Positions 7,650 through 15,646 of a DNA stretch of 39,457 nt are shown in pieces (positions within the stretch are counted from its first letter, which is position 1; each line of letters starts with the position of its first letter). The stretch is from an archaeon (GTDB taxonomy: Archaea > Thermoproteota > Nitrososphaeria > Nitrososphaerales > Gagatemarchaeaceae): assembly GCA_021851265.1 (NCBI GenBank), contig JAJZIG010000004.1, positions 1-39,457 of the forward strand, written 5' to 3'. The notes under the pieces are model-generated. The model was not told the DNA's origin. It saw only the letters and a list, made by a program, of their open reading frames with translations, and did no database searches. The position numbers were made by a program, and so were the translations under genes.

Positions 7650-8150
7650 CTACTTCAGATCTACCTTTCTGGACCCTTCTTGGGCCTTCGGCTCCCGCTT
7701 AGGGAGTCTCAGCTCGAGGACGCCATTGTTCATTGTCCCACTGACTTTCTCTGAGACGACCAAGTCGGGGAGATTCACACGTCTCTGCAAGTAGGAACTC
7801 GAACTCAGCGCCTGGCTTACTCCTCCTTCTTCGCTCTCATTCTCCGTCCTTTTCTCCCCTCTCAGTTCGAGGGTGTTGTCGCTTACGCTGACTTCGACGT
7901 CCTTCTTGTCAAATCCTGGGAGCTCTGCTGTGACCACGTAGTGGTCTCCTCTGTCCTGAATGTCGATGCTAGGTTCACCGAGTTCGGCCCAAGGCGAACC
8001 GAACGACTTGAGTGACGCTCCAATGAGCTCGTCGAAAGGCTTCATGAATTCATGTAGCATTTTTGGCACATTAAACCCAAGCGGCGCTAGCGCTGTGGAA
8101 TCGAATTCGTCGTCTCTGGTGGGCTTCTCTTTCCTATTTTTGTCTGTCAT
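7650..8150 (-). CDS. hsp20: Small heat shock protein, Hsp20/alpha-crystallin family
   Basis: This is an ATP-independent chaperone that binds unfolding proteins in large oligomers. The alpha-crystallin domain runs from about residue 55 to 155 (PSIDIQDRGDHYVVTAELPGFDKKDVEVSVSDNTLELRGEKR, then YLQRRVNLPDLV and the GVLELRLPKRE signature). The N-terminal 50 residues are the usual variable arm. The ATG at 8150 follows AAAGGTG at 6-8 bases. A strong TATA box lies about 40 bp upstream, together with two direct repeats that look like operator sites. The gene appears to be first in a two-gene operon with the ArsR-type regulator. Confidence 0.92.
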   Translation of the reverse strand: MTDKNRKEKPTRDDEFDSTALAPLGFNVPKMLHEFMKPFDELIGASLKSFGSPWAELGEPSIDIQDRGDHYVVTAELPGFDKKDVEVSVSDNTLELRGEKRTENESEEGGVSQALSSSSYLQRRVNLPDLVVSEKVSGTMNNGVLELRLPKREPKAQEGSRKVDLK

Positions 8151-8162
8151 TTTTTCACCTTT

Positions 8163-8197
8163 GGTATATCACCCAATGTGGTATATCTATATAAAAT
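8163..8197 (-). promoter_or_regulatory. hsp20 promoter: TATA box plus tandem GATATACC repeats
   Basis: On the minus strand AATTTTATATAG (8186-8197) is a near-ideal archaeal TATA box about 40 bp upstream of the hsp20 ATG. The 8-mer GATATACC occurs twice (8180-8187 and 8163-8170), 17 bp apart. One copy abuts the TATA box and the other lies near the expected transcription start. Occupancy by a repressor would block TBP or polymerase. Confidence 0.6.
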
Positions 8198-8261
8198 TGA
8201 CGCTTGCCCTCTCGCAAAGTGGTCCACGCCCGCCCATTGGGAGCACGGTCGTCCACCCAGG

Positions 8262-9743
8262 TCAGTCGAGGAATTTCTGATTCAGATAGGCCAACAGCTT
8301 TTCTGCCTTGTAGGACTCCCCGAACACTCTCTCCTGAAGCTCCTTGGGAGGGTATATCGCCCCAAACCTGTGGATTTTGGACCCAAGCCACTTCTTGAGT
8401 GCTCCGATGTCGCTCCCGCTCAGTGCTTCCTTTACGAGCGCGCCTCTCCCCATCTCGTGCCATATCATGGCTGCCACAATGTTACCTAGAGTGTATGTGG
8501 CGAAGTAGCCGAAGGAGCCCCCACTCCAGTGCACGTCCTGGAGTGCGCCCTCGGCGTCGTCCTTAGGCCGAATCCCTAGGTAGCTCTCGAAGGTGTCGTT
8601 CCAGACCTCCGGGACTTCTGCAACCGCCACTTCGCCTCCGATTATCTTCTTCTCAACTTCATACCTTACTGCAGTATGGAAGTTGTAGGTCAGCTCATCT
8701 GCGTCCACCCTGATGAAGCTCTTCCTGACCGTGTTGAAGTATAGGTAGAGCTGCTCCGCATCGTACTTCTCTACGAACGGAAGATTCTGTTTCAGCATGG
8801 GGCGCACTAGTTTGACGAATCCTCTGCTCCTCCCCACGACATTCTCCCAGAACCTCGACTGGGACTCATGTATCCCATATGATGCCCCGTCGGCGACAGG
8901 CGTGTATGCAAGCTTCGGGCCGAGCCCCAGCCCGTAGATCGCATGGCCGCTTTCATGGACTGTCGAATAGAGAGACGCCTTGAAGTCCTTCCCCTCGTAT
9001 CTGGTAGTGATCCTCACATCGTCCGGCGCAATCTGTGTAGTGAACGGATGGGTCGAGACGTCCATCCGGAACCTAGTCATGGGCATCTGCAGAAGCTTGA
9101 GGACCTCTTCGTTCACCTTCCCCATGGCCGCAGCGTCGTAGATGACTGACTCCAGCGGGTGCCTCGAGGGGTACACCCCGTTTGCTGCCACCTTCTTGAG
9201 GAGCCTCTTGCTCTCCGGTATCAACACCGAGTAGACCCTGTCGGCGTCACTCACCGTAAAGCCCTCTTCGTAGAGGTCGAGCAGCGCGTTGTACGGGTGC
9301 TTCTCATAGCCTAGTTTGTCTGCTACCTTCCTCTCGAGTTCGACTATTCTCTCAAGGTGAGGCTTGAAGATTTTGAAGTCGGACTTCTCGCGCGCGGTCC
9401 GCCACACGACAGTCGCCTCCGTGGTCTCTCTCTGGATCTCGTCTACCAGCTCCGGTGGAATCTTCAGGAAGTAGTCGATGCTCCTCCTTAGTACCCGTAC
9501 GATTCCTTCCTCCATGTCATCTAGATCCCTTGCCTTCTCTGCCTTCCCCACCAGTGCTTCTAGATCGATGGTTGCCTTCTGGACCATCATGGCGAGTTGG
9601 CCGGACGCAATCCCTCTTGCCTTCGCCCCAGCTTCGGGCATGTGGGTCTCAGTGTCCCACCCGAGCACGGCCATCGAGTGACCAAGGGCCCACACCCGAT
9701 GGTATCCCTTCAAGATGTCTCTGACTACAGGATTCTGAGCCAA
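8262..9743 (-). CDS. Carboxypeptidase Taq-type metallopeptidase (M32 family)
   Basis: This zinc metallocarboxypeptidase removes C-terminal residues from peptides in the cytosol. The HExxH zinc motif is HESGH at about 263-267, and the family-specific HESQSR is at about 292-297. The third ligand region (NFHTAVRYEVE) and DVHWSGGSFGYFATYTLG near the C-terminus are also characteristic of M32. Its 493 residues match the usual size. It starts at TTG 9743, which a TATA-like CATAAAAGG supports at about 30 bp upstream. It may recycle peptides released by the proteasome; that is general knowledge of the family rather than something the context shows. Confidence 0.93.
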   Translation of the reverse strand: MAQNPVVRDILKGYHRVWALGHSMAVLGWDTETHMPEAGAKARGIASGQLAMMVQKATIDLEALVGKAEKARDLDDMEEGIVRVLRRSIDYFLKIPPELVDEIQRETTEATVVWRTAREKSDFKIFKPHLERIVELERKVADKLGYEKHPYNALLDLYEEGFTVSDADRVYSVLIPESKRLLKKVAANGVYPSRHPLESVIYDAAAMGKVNEEVLKLLQMPMTRFRMDVSTHPFTTQIAPDDVRITTRYEGKDFKASLYSTVHESGHAIYGLGLGPKLAYTPVADGASYGIHESQSRFWENVVGRSRGFVKLVRPMLKQNLPFVEKYDAEQLYLYFNTVRKSFIRVDADELTYNFHTAVRYEVEKKIIGGEVAVAEVPEVWNDTFESYLGIRPKDDAEGALQDVHWSGGSFGYFATYTLGNIVAAMIWHEMGRGALVKEALSGSDIGALKKWLGSKIHRFGAIYPPKELQERVFGESYKAEKLLAYLNQKFLD

Positions 9744-9831
9744 AGTTGCTCCAACGGTCCGTCCCCTGGCCTTTTATGTCTGCCAGGACCGGAAAAGTTC
9801 TAGTTAGTCCAGGTCAGAGTTCTGGGCTGGT

Positions 9832-10377
9832 GTGACACCCGAAGACCAGGAGACCTGGAAGAGAGCGCTCAGCCGGTTCAGACAGGAGAAGGACGAATTC
9901 TTCAGGTCAGACCCTGATTCGCCCTTCCCACCAGAGACTAGGCTTGCTTTCTCAGGCCTGAGCTACTTCGACCCTGACCATGACTATCGATTCGAAGCGA
10001 GGCTGCAAAGGTCCCCCAGCCCGGAGGGGGCGGCCATGAGAACCAGCAAAGGGACCCGCCAGCTCTTCAACACGGTGGGGTACTTCGACCTGTCGATGGG
10101 AGGAAAGGACTTCAGGGTCAGCGCTTACCAGTCGGCTGAGCGCCTCGAACCCGGCCTATTCATCCCATTCAGAGATGTAACCTCGGGGAAGGAGAGCTAC
10201 GCCTCGGCCCGCTATCTCGACATGGAGGTTGAGCACGACGACGAATACGCGGTCGACTTCAACTACGCGTACAACCCCTACTGCGCCTACTCGGAGGACT
10301 ACGTCTGCCCCCTGCCTCCTCAGGAGAACTGGCTGAAGGTCCCGATAAGGGCCGGGGAAATGAAGTACCACGGCTAG
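9832..10377 (+). CDS. DUF1684 family protein
   Basis: This 181-residue protein belongs to DUF1684. The family signature FRDVTSGKESYASARYLDME is followed by DFNYAYNPYCAYSEDYVCPLPPQENWLKVPIRAGE, which matches the family's C-terminal block closely. It is a soluble protein of unknown function in bacteria and archaea. The N-terminal helix includes FRQEKDEFFRSDPDSPF, also typical. It starts at GTG 9832. Its TAG stop shares three bases with the stop codon of the convergent SIS gene through the palindrome CTAG at 10374-10377. Confidence 0.88.
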   Translation: MTPEDQETWKRALSRFRQEKDEFFRSDPDSPFPPETRLAFSGLSYFDPDHDYRFEARLQRSPSPEGAAMRTSKGTRQLFNTVGYFDLSMGGKDFRVSAYQSAERLEPGLFIPFRDVTSGKESYASARYLDMEVEHDDEYAVDFNYAYNPYCAYSEDYVCPLPPQENWLKVPIRAGEMKYHG

Positions 10378-11303
10378 TAAATCATCGAATCGCTGACTCT
10401 GAGCCTCTTCGCGCCTTCGAGAAAGCCTGGCTTCACCAGACCGGCCCTCTTCGCCTCGGCCAGGGCCCAGAGCTGCGCGGCGAAGACGCAATGGAAGAAA
10501 CTCTCAAGGGGCGCCCGGCCGCGGACAGGGACCGTCGCCGCGCGGTAACCCTCCCTTGACAGGGCAAGGCTCAGTCTCCTGGCCATCCCGCCTGGGTCGA
10601 AGCAAGAGAACAGGTTCACAGAATCGGAGGGCCTGAGAGAGAAGAGCTCCATGTGACTGAATTCCTCCAGCGCCTCGGCGTGGGCACGGGCCCCCAGGAG
10701 CTCATAGACCTTCGCGGATGCGTAGAGCGCTGCAGCATGGGCGAGCGAGTTCCCGAGGAAGTATGTGGTGCCTTTGGCGAGCGAAAGCCTCCTGCTGTCT
10801 GCCTTCGCCCTCTCGAAGATCTTTTGGAAGTCGAAGGAGCCGGTCGCTCCGACCATCCGCAGGACGGCCATGGCGGAGAGGCTGAACGAGAGCAGCCCAG
10901 GCGTTCTGGGAACGTAGTCAATCGGCAGCGCCACCACCTCGTCCGCGCCCATGGCGAGGGGACTCCGTCCTACCGCCGTCATGGCGGTAGTCTTCCTCGC
11001 CACGCGCCTGACCCTGGAAAGCGCGAGCAGGTTCGACTTCGTCCTCCCCGAGACCGAGATGAAGATGACCTCGACCCCCCGGGCCACCTCCGGATCGCTC
11101 GCTACGGTGTATGGGTCCAGGGCGATGCACTTTCCCCTGGAAGCGTAGAACCCGAGAAGAGCCGACGCGTAGGAGTCGCCGGCTCCGACGAAGACCGAGC
11201 CGCTGGGCGCCTTCGGCAGGCTGGCTCTCGCATAACATGCGAGCTCTTCAGGCTGCCGGGCCACCTCAGAGACTAGCTCTTCCACGGTACATCGCGCCCC
11301 CAA
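10374..11303 (-). CDS. SIS-domain phosphosugar isomerase-like protein
   Basis: It contains two SIS (sugar isomerase) domains. The first opens SVFVGAGDSYASALLGF and has the hallmark FISVSGRTKSNLLAL. The second covers TYFLGNSLAHAAALYASAKVYELLGARAHAEALEEFSHMELFSL, with the catalytic-type glutamate and histidine of the phosphoglucose/phosphomannose isomerase and GlmS-like families. It probably isomerises or binds a phosphosugar in the cytosol, but the substrate is not clear. The frame opens with TTG at 11303. A GTG at 11285 (MEELVSEVARQPEE) better resembles family N-termini and better fits the TATA-like element near 11320. Its neighbour sfsA is divergent. Confidence 0.78.
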   Translation of the reverse strand: MGARCTVEELVSEVARQPEELACYARASLPKAPSGSVFVGAGDSYASALLGFYASRGKCIALDPYTVASDPEVARGVEVIFISVSGRTKSNLLALSRVRRVARKTTAMTAVGRSPLAMGADEVVALPIDYVPRTPGLLSFSLSAMAVLRMVGATGSFDFQKIFERAKADSRRLSLAKGTTYFLGNSLAHAAALYASAKVYELLGARAHAEALEEFSHMELFSLRPSDSVNLFSCFDPGGMARRLSLALSREGYRAATVPVRGRAPLESFFHCVFAAQLWALAEAKRAGLVKPGFLEGAKRLRVSDSMIY

Positions 11304-11315
11304 GAGGCTCCCAGA

Positions 11316-11324
11316 GGCTAATAA
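11316..11324. promoter_or_regulatory. A/T element shared by two divergent genes
   Basis: GCTAATAAC is the only A/T-rich element in the 44 bp between the SIS gene and sfsA. It lies about 28 bp before the sfsA ATG, and its complement GTTATTAG could serve the SIS gene if that starts at the GTG at 11285. Confidence 0.4.
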
Positions 11325-11347
11325 CGGCAGCCCGAATCTAAACGCCC

Positions 11348-12088
11348 ATGCGATTCACCGCCACCTTCAGGTTCCCCAGGCGGCTCGACGAGGGGAGGGT
11401 GCTGTCAAGACCCAACCGCTTCATCATGATGGTCGGGGCTGGAGGAAGAACCCTCAGGTGTCACTGCCCCACCACCGGGCGGCTCGGGGACTTGAAGCTC
11501 GACGGCCTTCCTTGCCTGTATTCGACCGCGGAGAACCCCGGCAGGAAGACTGCCCACACCGTGGAGGCGATCTCCATCTCCCGGTCAGAGCGGAAGTGGG
11601 TCGGTATCAACCAGACCGCGGCCAACAGGTACTTCGAGTTCTTCCTCAGAAACGGCTCCCTGTCGAAGCTTGCGACGGGAGAGGTGCGGCGCGAAGTCCG
11701 GCTTGGGGAATCGAGAATCGATTTCCTCGTCGGAGACACCTACGTCGAAGTGAAGACGCCTTTGATATCGCTCCCGGCGGGCCCGCGCGAAGCCAGGGTG
11801 CAGAGGAGCAGGTTTGACTCTTTCGACAGGCTGATTAGGCACATGAGCGAACTGCGGGGTTCCCTCGCCCAAGGCAAGCAGGCCAAGATTGTCCTCTGCT
11901 ACCTGTATGACGCAGCGCCATTCAATCCTCCTCCTCAGGACGGCACCAACGCCGGAATCCTGGCGGCCGCAAGGTCGGCGGAGGAAGCCGGCGTCGAAAG
12001 GTGGCAGGTCAACATGAAGATGACAGCCGAGGGAGTCTCGCTAATCAGGTACTTCAGGAGCAGGCCCTACACCGGGGGCACAGACTAA
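11348..12088 (+). CDS. sfsA: SfsA family DNA-binding/nuclease-like protein
   Basis: This is a homologue of E. coli 'sugar fermentation stimulation protein A', a PD-(D/E)xK-like nuclease-fold protein that binds nucleic acid. The motifs are clear: RPNRFIMMV, then CHCPTTGRLGDL, NPGRKTAHTVEAI and WVGINQTAANRYFEFFL, then SRIDFLVGDTYVEVKTPLI with the D...ExK active-site pattern, and VQRSRFDSFDRLIRHM. The length (246 residues) is slightly above the usual 230-240. It starts at ATG 11348, with a TATA-like element about 28 bp upstream. The cellular role in archaea is not known. Confidence 0.92.
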   Translation: MRFTATFRFPRRLDEGRVLSRPNRFIMMVGAGGRTLRCHCPTTGRLGDLKLDGLPCLYSTAENPGRKTAHTVEAISISRSERKWVGINQTAANRYFEFFLRNGSLSKLATGEVRREVRLGESRIDFLVGDTYVEVKTPLISLPAGPREARVQRSRFDSFDRLIRHMSELRGSLAQGKQAKIVLCYLYDAAPFNPPPQDGTNAGILAAARSAEEAGVERWQVNMKMTAEGVSLIRYFRSRPYTGGTD

Positions 12089-12103
12089 CCTTCGCGTACT
12101 GCA

Positions 12104-12511
12104 TTAGGTGCCCGTCCTCAGGGCGTTGACGTACTCTGTGACCACCTGATGGGCAGGATTGGACTGCAGAGCTTCTAGCCTGACCTTGGGATGTACGCGC
12201 AAGACTTCCCGCAGCTTCTGAAGAAGCTCGCTCGGGTTCCTCACCAGGCTTCTCCGCGCTTCAGACACCACCGATTCATGGTCGCACACCACGGTGAATC
12301 CGCCGAGGGATCCGAGTTCTTCTATTGCAAAGAGTATCGCCAGGACTTCGGCGTCGTCACTCTCCTGGGCCTCCACGCGCCTCACATTCCTCCTTCCGCC
12401 ACCCTCGACTATGTAGCCGACGTAGGCCTCACGCGGGAGCGACGGCTCATGCATGTTCAGTATCTTCGCATCGACATAGACTCTGAGGGCCTTGTGCCTG
12501 GGAACCCGCAA
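12104..12511 (-). CDS. RNase H-like domain protein
   Basis: This small 135-residue protein has an RNase HI/reverse-transcriptase-like (RVT_3) layout. It shows an N-terminal strand with an acidic residue (VYVDAKIL), strands with GYIVEGGG, an acidic helix (ESDDAEVLAILFAIEEL), a strand with an acidic residue (FTVVCDHESVV), and a C-terminal NPAHQVVTEYVNAL. In RNase HI these positions hold the catalytic D, E, D and final D. The last position here is not clearly an aspartate, so activity is uncertain. It starts at TTG 12511, and a shared A/T element at 12543-12551 fits the promoter position. It is convergent with sfsA. A nucleic-acid-related role is inferred from the fold only. Confidence 0.6.
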   Translation of the reverse strand: MRVPRHKALRVYVDAKILNMHEPSLPREAYVGYIVEGGGRRNVRRVEAQESDDAEVLAILFAIEELGSLGGFTVVCDHESVVSEARRSLVRNPSELLQKLREVLRVHPKVRLEALQSNPAHQVVTEYVNALRTGT

Positions 12512-12542
12512 GATGTTTCCGGCCCCCGGAATCCGTGCCTCA

Positions 12543-12551
12543 CTTAAATAA
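12543..12551. promoter_or_regulatory. TATA-like element shared by divergent RNase H-like and DUF973 genes
   Basis: CTTAAATAA is centred about 26 bp before the ATG of the DUF973 gene at 12573. Its complement TTATTTAAG is centred about 35 bp before the TTG of the RNase H-like gene at 12511. One box may serve both directions. Confidence 0.45.
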
Positions 12552-12572
12552 CTCAGGTCGCTGTTAAGACAT

Positions 12573-13295
12573 ATGACCTCGGAAGTCCCTTCCGAGCCAG
12601 CTGCTCAGGCGCCAGTAGGCGCCATCGACGCTTCCGCCCTGCAGAAGATGATTTGGTTTGGTGTGCTGCAGCTCGTGGGTGTGGTGGTCGGGTGGATTGT
12701 CAGCTTCTACCTCTTCGGAACTGCGTTCTCAAACCTCGCCGCTTTCGGCACGGCCAAGAGCGTGACTTCGGCTCAGACGATGGCGGCTTTCAGACCGGCG
12801 TTCCGAGGCTTGTCCTTCGTCATCCCAGTTGCTGGCGGGGTTCAGATGGTGGCGTTGGCAATCCTCGCCATCGGTTTCTGGCAGCTTAGGAAGGTCGACC
12901 GCAGGTTCTCTGTGCCGTCTATCTTCATGATTGTCATAATAATAGGCGGCGGGTTGGCCGTGGTTGGGCTGGTCCCATTCGTAGCATCCATCGGGAGCAT
13001 CATATCACAGGCTCCGACTGTGTCCACGCCGGGCACCTCGGCGACTTTCTCATCCACTTTGGCCTCCCTGATCGTCACCTCCTTCTTGCTCGCCGCCGGG
13101 GGGCTACTGACTCTGATAGGCCTCATTGGGGGTCAGATTCTAGGCCTCTGGAGGGCGGGGAGCAGGTACAAAGAAACGCTGTTGAAGTTGGGTGCAATCT
13201 TTGCCATTATCCCATTCCTCAGCCTGATTGCACCGGTGCTGGTAATGGTCGGCGCTAACCAGGCGAGAAACAGACTCAGGGTTGGTACCGGCTGA
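12573..13295 (+). CDS. DUF973 family membrane protein
   Basis: This 240-residue integral membrane protein has about five hydrophobic segments: roughly 27-48 (MIWFGVLQLVGVVVGWIV), 80-105, 118-140, 162-190 and 205-230. A Thr/Ser/Gly-rich loop lies between the third and fourth. The pattern, including FWQLRKVDRRFSVPSIF and the terminal IAPVLVMVGANQARNRL, fits archaeal DUF973 proteins known from Sulfolobales, Thermoplasmata and Thaumarchaeota, whose function is not established. The N-terminal 20 residues are a soluble Pro/Ala-rich tail. It starts at ATG 12573, about 26 bp after a TATA-like box, so probably leaderless. Confidence 0.8.
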   Translation: MTSEVPSEPAAQAPVGAIDASALQKMIWFGVLQLVGVVVGWIVSFYLFGTAFSNLAAFGTAKSVTSAQTMAAFRPAFRGLSFVIPVAGGVQMVALAILAIGFWQLRKVDRRFSVPSIFMIVIIIGGGLAVVGLVPFVASIGSIISQAPTVSTPGTSATFSSTLASLIVTSFLLAAGGLLTLIGLIGGQILGLWRAGSRYKETLLKLGAIFAIIPFLSLIAPVLVMVGANQARNRLRVGTG

Positions 13296-13338
13296 GGTCA
13301 GGGAGTCCTTCTGACTGACTCCCAAGGCAGGACGAGGT

Positions 13339-13630
13339 TCATCCGCATCCTCTCTCCTCTCCTAGGGAACAGATACTTGACGTCGGTGCCTGGAGGGGAG
13401 AAGTGGCTGTCGGGTGATGGCGTCCAAAGACGCGCAGGTCTACGCGGTCGATCCAAACAAGGAGCGTATCGCTTCCATGAAGTCTTTCCTCTCTGGCAGG
13501 GCGCAGGTCACCAGCGCCGAACGACTTCCAGCCTAGGACGCTGAGTTCTATCGAGCCTAGGTGACTATGGCGATGCACCGCTTCGCTCTGTGGCGGCTCT
13601 GGACGCTGGCAAATCCGCTGGCAACTTGAA
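13339..13630 (+). pseudogene. Decayed class I SAM-dependent methyltransferase
   Basis: Joining reading frames recovers a methyltransferase. One frame gives EQILDVGAWRGEVAVG and then a stop at 13415-13417. The next frame continues with MASKDAQVYAVDPNKERIAS, then a stretch ending SAERLPA at a stop near 13535. Beyond it come fragments such as DAEFYRA and VTMAMHRFA. The joined order is motif I (DVGAxxGEVAV), the acidic loop after strand 2 (YAVDPNKERI), an AExLP segment, and the VxMAxHHF region of ubiquinone/menaquinone-type methyltransferases. There is no start codon at the front, at least one frameshift and two in-frame stops. The gene lies between two intact plus-strand genes. The original substrate cannot be known. 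Confidence 0.65.
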
Positions 13631-13645
13631 ATCCGACCTATCTGG

Positions 13646-14350
13646 ATGAGAGGCCGGGACAGATTGCCATATTTCAAACTCGGTCCGAACCCAGTGAAGT
13701 ATTCGGTTGTCAGAGGGACAAGCCGCAGGTACACTTACTTCCGCTTCCGACCTGATCTGACACTAGAGGTGGTGCTCCCCAGGGGGAGGTCTGTGGACGT
13801 CGAGAGGGCCATCAAAGGCAAGGCATCATGGCTGCTGAGAGAGTACGAGAGAATGTCGATGACCAAGTCGATTTTGCATGCGGACGCGATGATGATAGGC
13901 GGCATAATGCTCAGGGCCGTGTTCCACGACCGCGCCGCGGACATGCTGGTCCCAGACATCTCCCGAGGGGTGGTGGATGTCTACACCGACGACCGAAGGA
14001 GATTCAAGGAGCTCGTCCGAAGATGGTTCCTCCGCGAGACGTCAGCCTACGTCGTGCGGAAGGTGGCCGAACTGGCACCGAGGGTGGGCGCGAAGCCAGC
14101 CAAGGTGGACGTAAGGGAGATGGGCAAATGGGGGTACTGCACCAGGAGCGGGAGGCTTTCGTTCAGCTGGCAACTCATAGCCCTACCGGATCGGCTCAGG
14201 GTGTATGTGGTCCTCCATGAACTCACCCACCTGCTCGAGTTCAATCACTCGGCCGCCTTCAGAAGAAGGCTCGGGGCTGTCCTCCATGACTTCCGAGACC
14301 TGGAGAAGGAGCTGGCTCTCTTCGCCCCCTACGACCGGTTCGCGCCCTAA
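13646..14350 (+). CDS. YgjP-like (DUF45/M48-type) metallopeptidase
   Basis: This 234-residue protein has the zinc motif HELTHLLEFNHSAAFRRRL near the C-terminus, where HExxH is followed by a second histidine (NHS). This is the YgjP/WSS1-like DUF45 family pattern. Upstream are the family features RRYTYFRFRPDLTLEVVLPRG and WGYCTRSGRLSFSWQLIALP, the latter matching 'WGSC...G.i.lnw.L...P'. The glycine-to-tyrosine change in WGSC (here WGYC) is mild. There is no membrane segment. The substrate is unknown; some relatives act on DNA-protein crosslinks. The ATG at 13646 directly follows the methyltransferase relic. Confidence 0.82.
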   Translation: MRGRDRLPYFKLGPNPVKYSVVRGTSRRYTYFRFRPDLTLEVVLPRGRSVDVERAIKGKASWLLREYERMSMTKSILHADAMMIGGIMLRAVFHDRAADMLVPDISRGVVDVYTDDRRRFKELVRRWFLRETSAYVVRKVAELAPRVGAKPAKVDVREMGKWGYCTRSGRLSFSWQLIALPDRLRVYVVLHELTHLLEFNHSAAFRRRLGAVLHDFRDLEKELALFAPYDRFAP

Positions 14351-14383
14351 CTCCACGACCCGAGCGGCAGGGTCATCTCTCGT

Positions 14384-14560
14384 TCAGGTACCCTTCTCCT
14401 GCTTTCTGAACTTCCGCCTGTTTCTAAGGCTGATGGCGACGTAGAGTGCGAAGATGGCAGCGACGGCCACGGGGCTGGCGAAGAGCCTGAAGTAGACGAG
14501 TACAATCACGATTGCGGCTATGACCGGAAGGACGACGAGGAGCTTGGCTCTCGGGGACAT
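14384..14560 (-). CDS. Small two-helix membrane protein
   Basis: This 58-residue frame is too short for most gene callers. It encodes MSPRAK followed by the hydrophobic helix LLVVLPVIAAIVIVLVYFRL, then FASPVAVAAIFALYVAISL and a very basic tail (RNRRKFRKQEKG). Two membrane-spanning segments with a positively charged C-terminus predict both ends in the cytoplasm. A TATA-like CTTTTTATC sits about 30 bp upstream of the ATG at 14560, the normal promoter distance. It is convergent with the metallopeptidase gene. The function is unknown. Confidence 0.65.
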   Translation of the reverse strand: MSPRAKLLVVLPVIAAIVIVLVYFRLFASPVAVAAIFALYVAISLRNRRKFRKQEKGT

Positions 14561-14664
14561 CAGGGCTACCCATGGGTGCTTGGCGGTGATAAAAAGCCTG
14601 AATGCAACGCCTGAAAGTGGTTCGGCGTCAGCTTAATACGCGCACGATTCCAATGCTCCCAATC

Positions 14665-15645
14665 ATGAAGTATAGAAGACTCGGCAGCGCTGGAATCAGG
14701 CTCAGTGAGCTTTCGCTTGGCGCCTGGGTAACCTATGGCGGGCAGGTAGGTGAGGAGGAGGCGGCGAAGTGCATGTCGACGGCTTTCGACCTAGGCGTGA
14801 ACTTCTTCGACAACGCTGAGGCGTATGCGGGAGGGAACGCCGAGACCGTGATGGGCAACGTCATCAAAAAGCTTGGATGGACTAGATCCGACATAGTGGT
14901 CTCAAGCAAAGTCTTCTGGGGAGGAGACGGCCCCAATGACACAGGGCTCTCGAGGAAGCACATCTACGAAGCCTGTAGGAGGTCGTTGAAACGCTTGCAG
15001 CTCGACTACCTAGATCTATTCTTCTGCCACCGCCCGGACCCGAACACGCCAATAGAAGAGACGGTCAGGGCCATGGACGACTTGGTGCGTGGGGGCCTGG
15101 TGCTCTACTGGGGGACGTCTGAATGGAGCGCAGCAGAGATCATGCGCGCGCACGGCGTCGCGAAGGAGTTGGGGCTTACTCCTCCGCAGATGGAACAGCC
15201 GCAGTACAACATGCTTCATCGCGAACGTGTAGAGAAAGAGTATCTCCCTCTCTATAGAGAGATAGGGCTGGGCACTACGATCTGGAGTCCTCTCGCATCG
15301 GGCCTGCTGAGCGGCAAGTACAACGCGGGAATCCCTCCTGGAAGCAGGGCTTCCCTCGACGGCTACAAATGGCTCAGAGAAGAGGTCATTACTCCAGCGA
15401 ACATCGAGAAGGTCAAAGCCCTAGAGCCCATCGCAAAGGAGTTTGGCTGCACGATGGCGCAACTCGCGCTAGCCTGGTCAAGGAAGAACGAAGACGTGAG
15501 CACCGTCATGACAGGTGCCACCAAACCTGAGCAGGTAGAGGAGAACATGGCGTCATTGGACTTCGTTTCCGCCCTGAAACCCGATGTGATGGAGCGCATC
15601 GACAGGGTCCTCCAGAACAAGCCAGACTTGGGCGCCGGCGACTAG
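14665..15645 (+). CDS. Aldo/keto reductase, voltage-gated potassium channel beta-subunit type (AKR6-like)
   Basis: This NADPH-dependent oxidoreductase has a TIM-barrel fold. The catalytic tetrad is visible: Asp and Tyr in [15 protein letters not shown], Lys in [10 protein letters not shown], His in LFFCHRPDP. Cofactor-binding segments include [37 protein letters not shown] and the C-terminal [13 protein letters not shown]. These agree with the Kv-beta/AKR6 subfamily. ATG at 14665 ([15 protein letters not shown]) is where family members begin. In-frame starts further upstream (from 14602) would add unconserved residues, and a TATA-like CTTAATA near 14633 lies about 30 bp before this ATG. The physiological substrate is unknown. 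Confidence 0.9.
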   Translation: MKYRRLGSAGIRLSELSLGAWVTYGGQVGEEEAAKCMSTAFDLGVNFFDNAEAYAGGNAETVMGNVIKKLGWTRSDIVVSSKVFWGGDGPNDTGLSRKHIYEACRRSLKRLQLDYLDLFFCHRPDPNTPIEETVRAMDDLVRGGLVLYWGTSEWSAAEIMRAHGVAKELGLTPPQMEQPQYNMLHRERVEKEYLPLYREIGLGTTIWSPLASGLLSGKYNAGIPPGSRASLDGYKWLREEVITPANIEKVKALEPIAKEFGCTMAQLALAWSRKNEDVSTVMTGATKPEQVEENMASLDFVSALKPDVMERIDRVLQNKPDLGAGD

Positions 15646-15646
15646 G

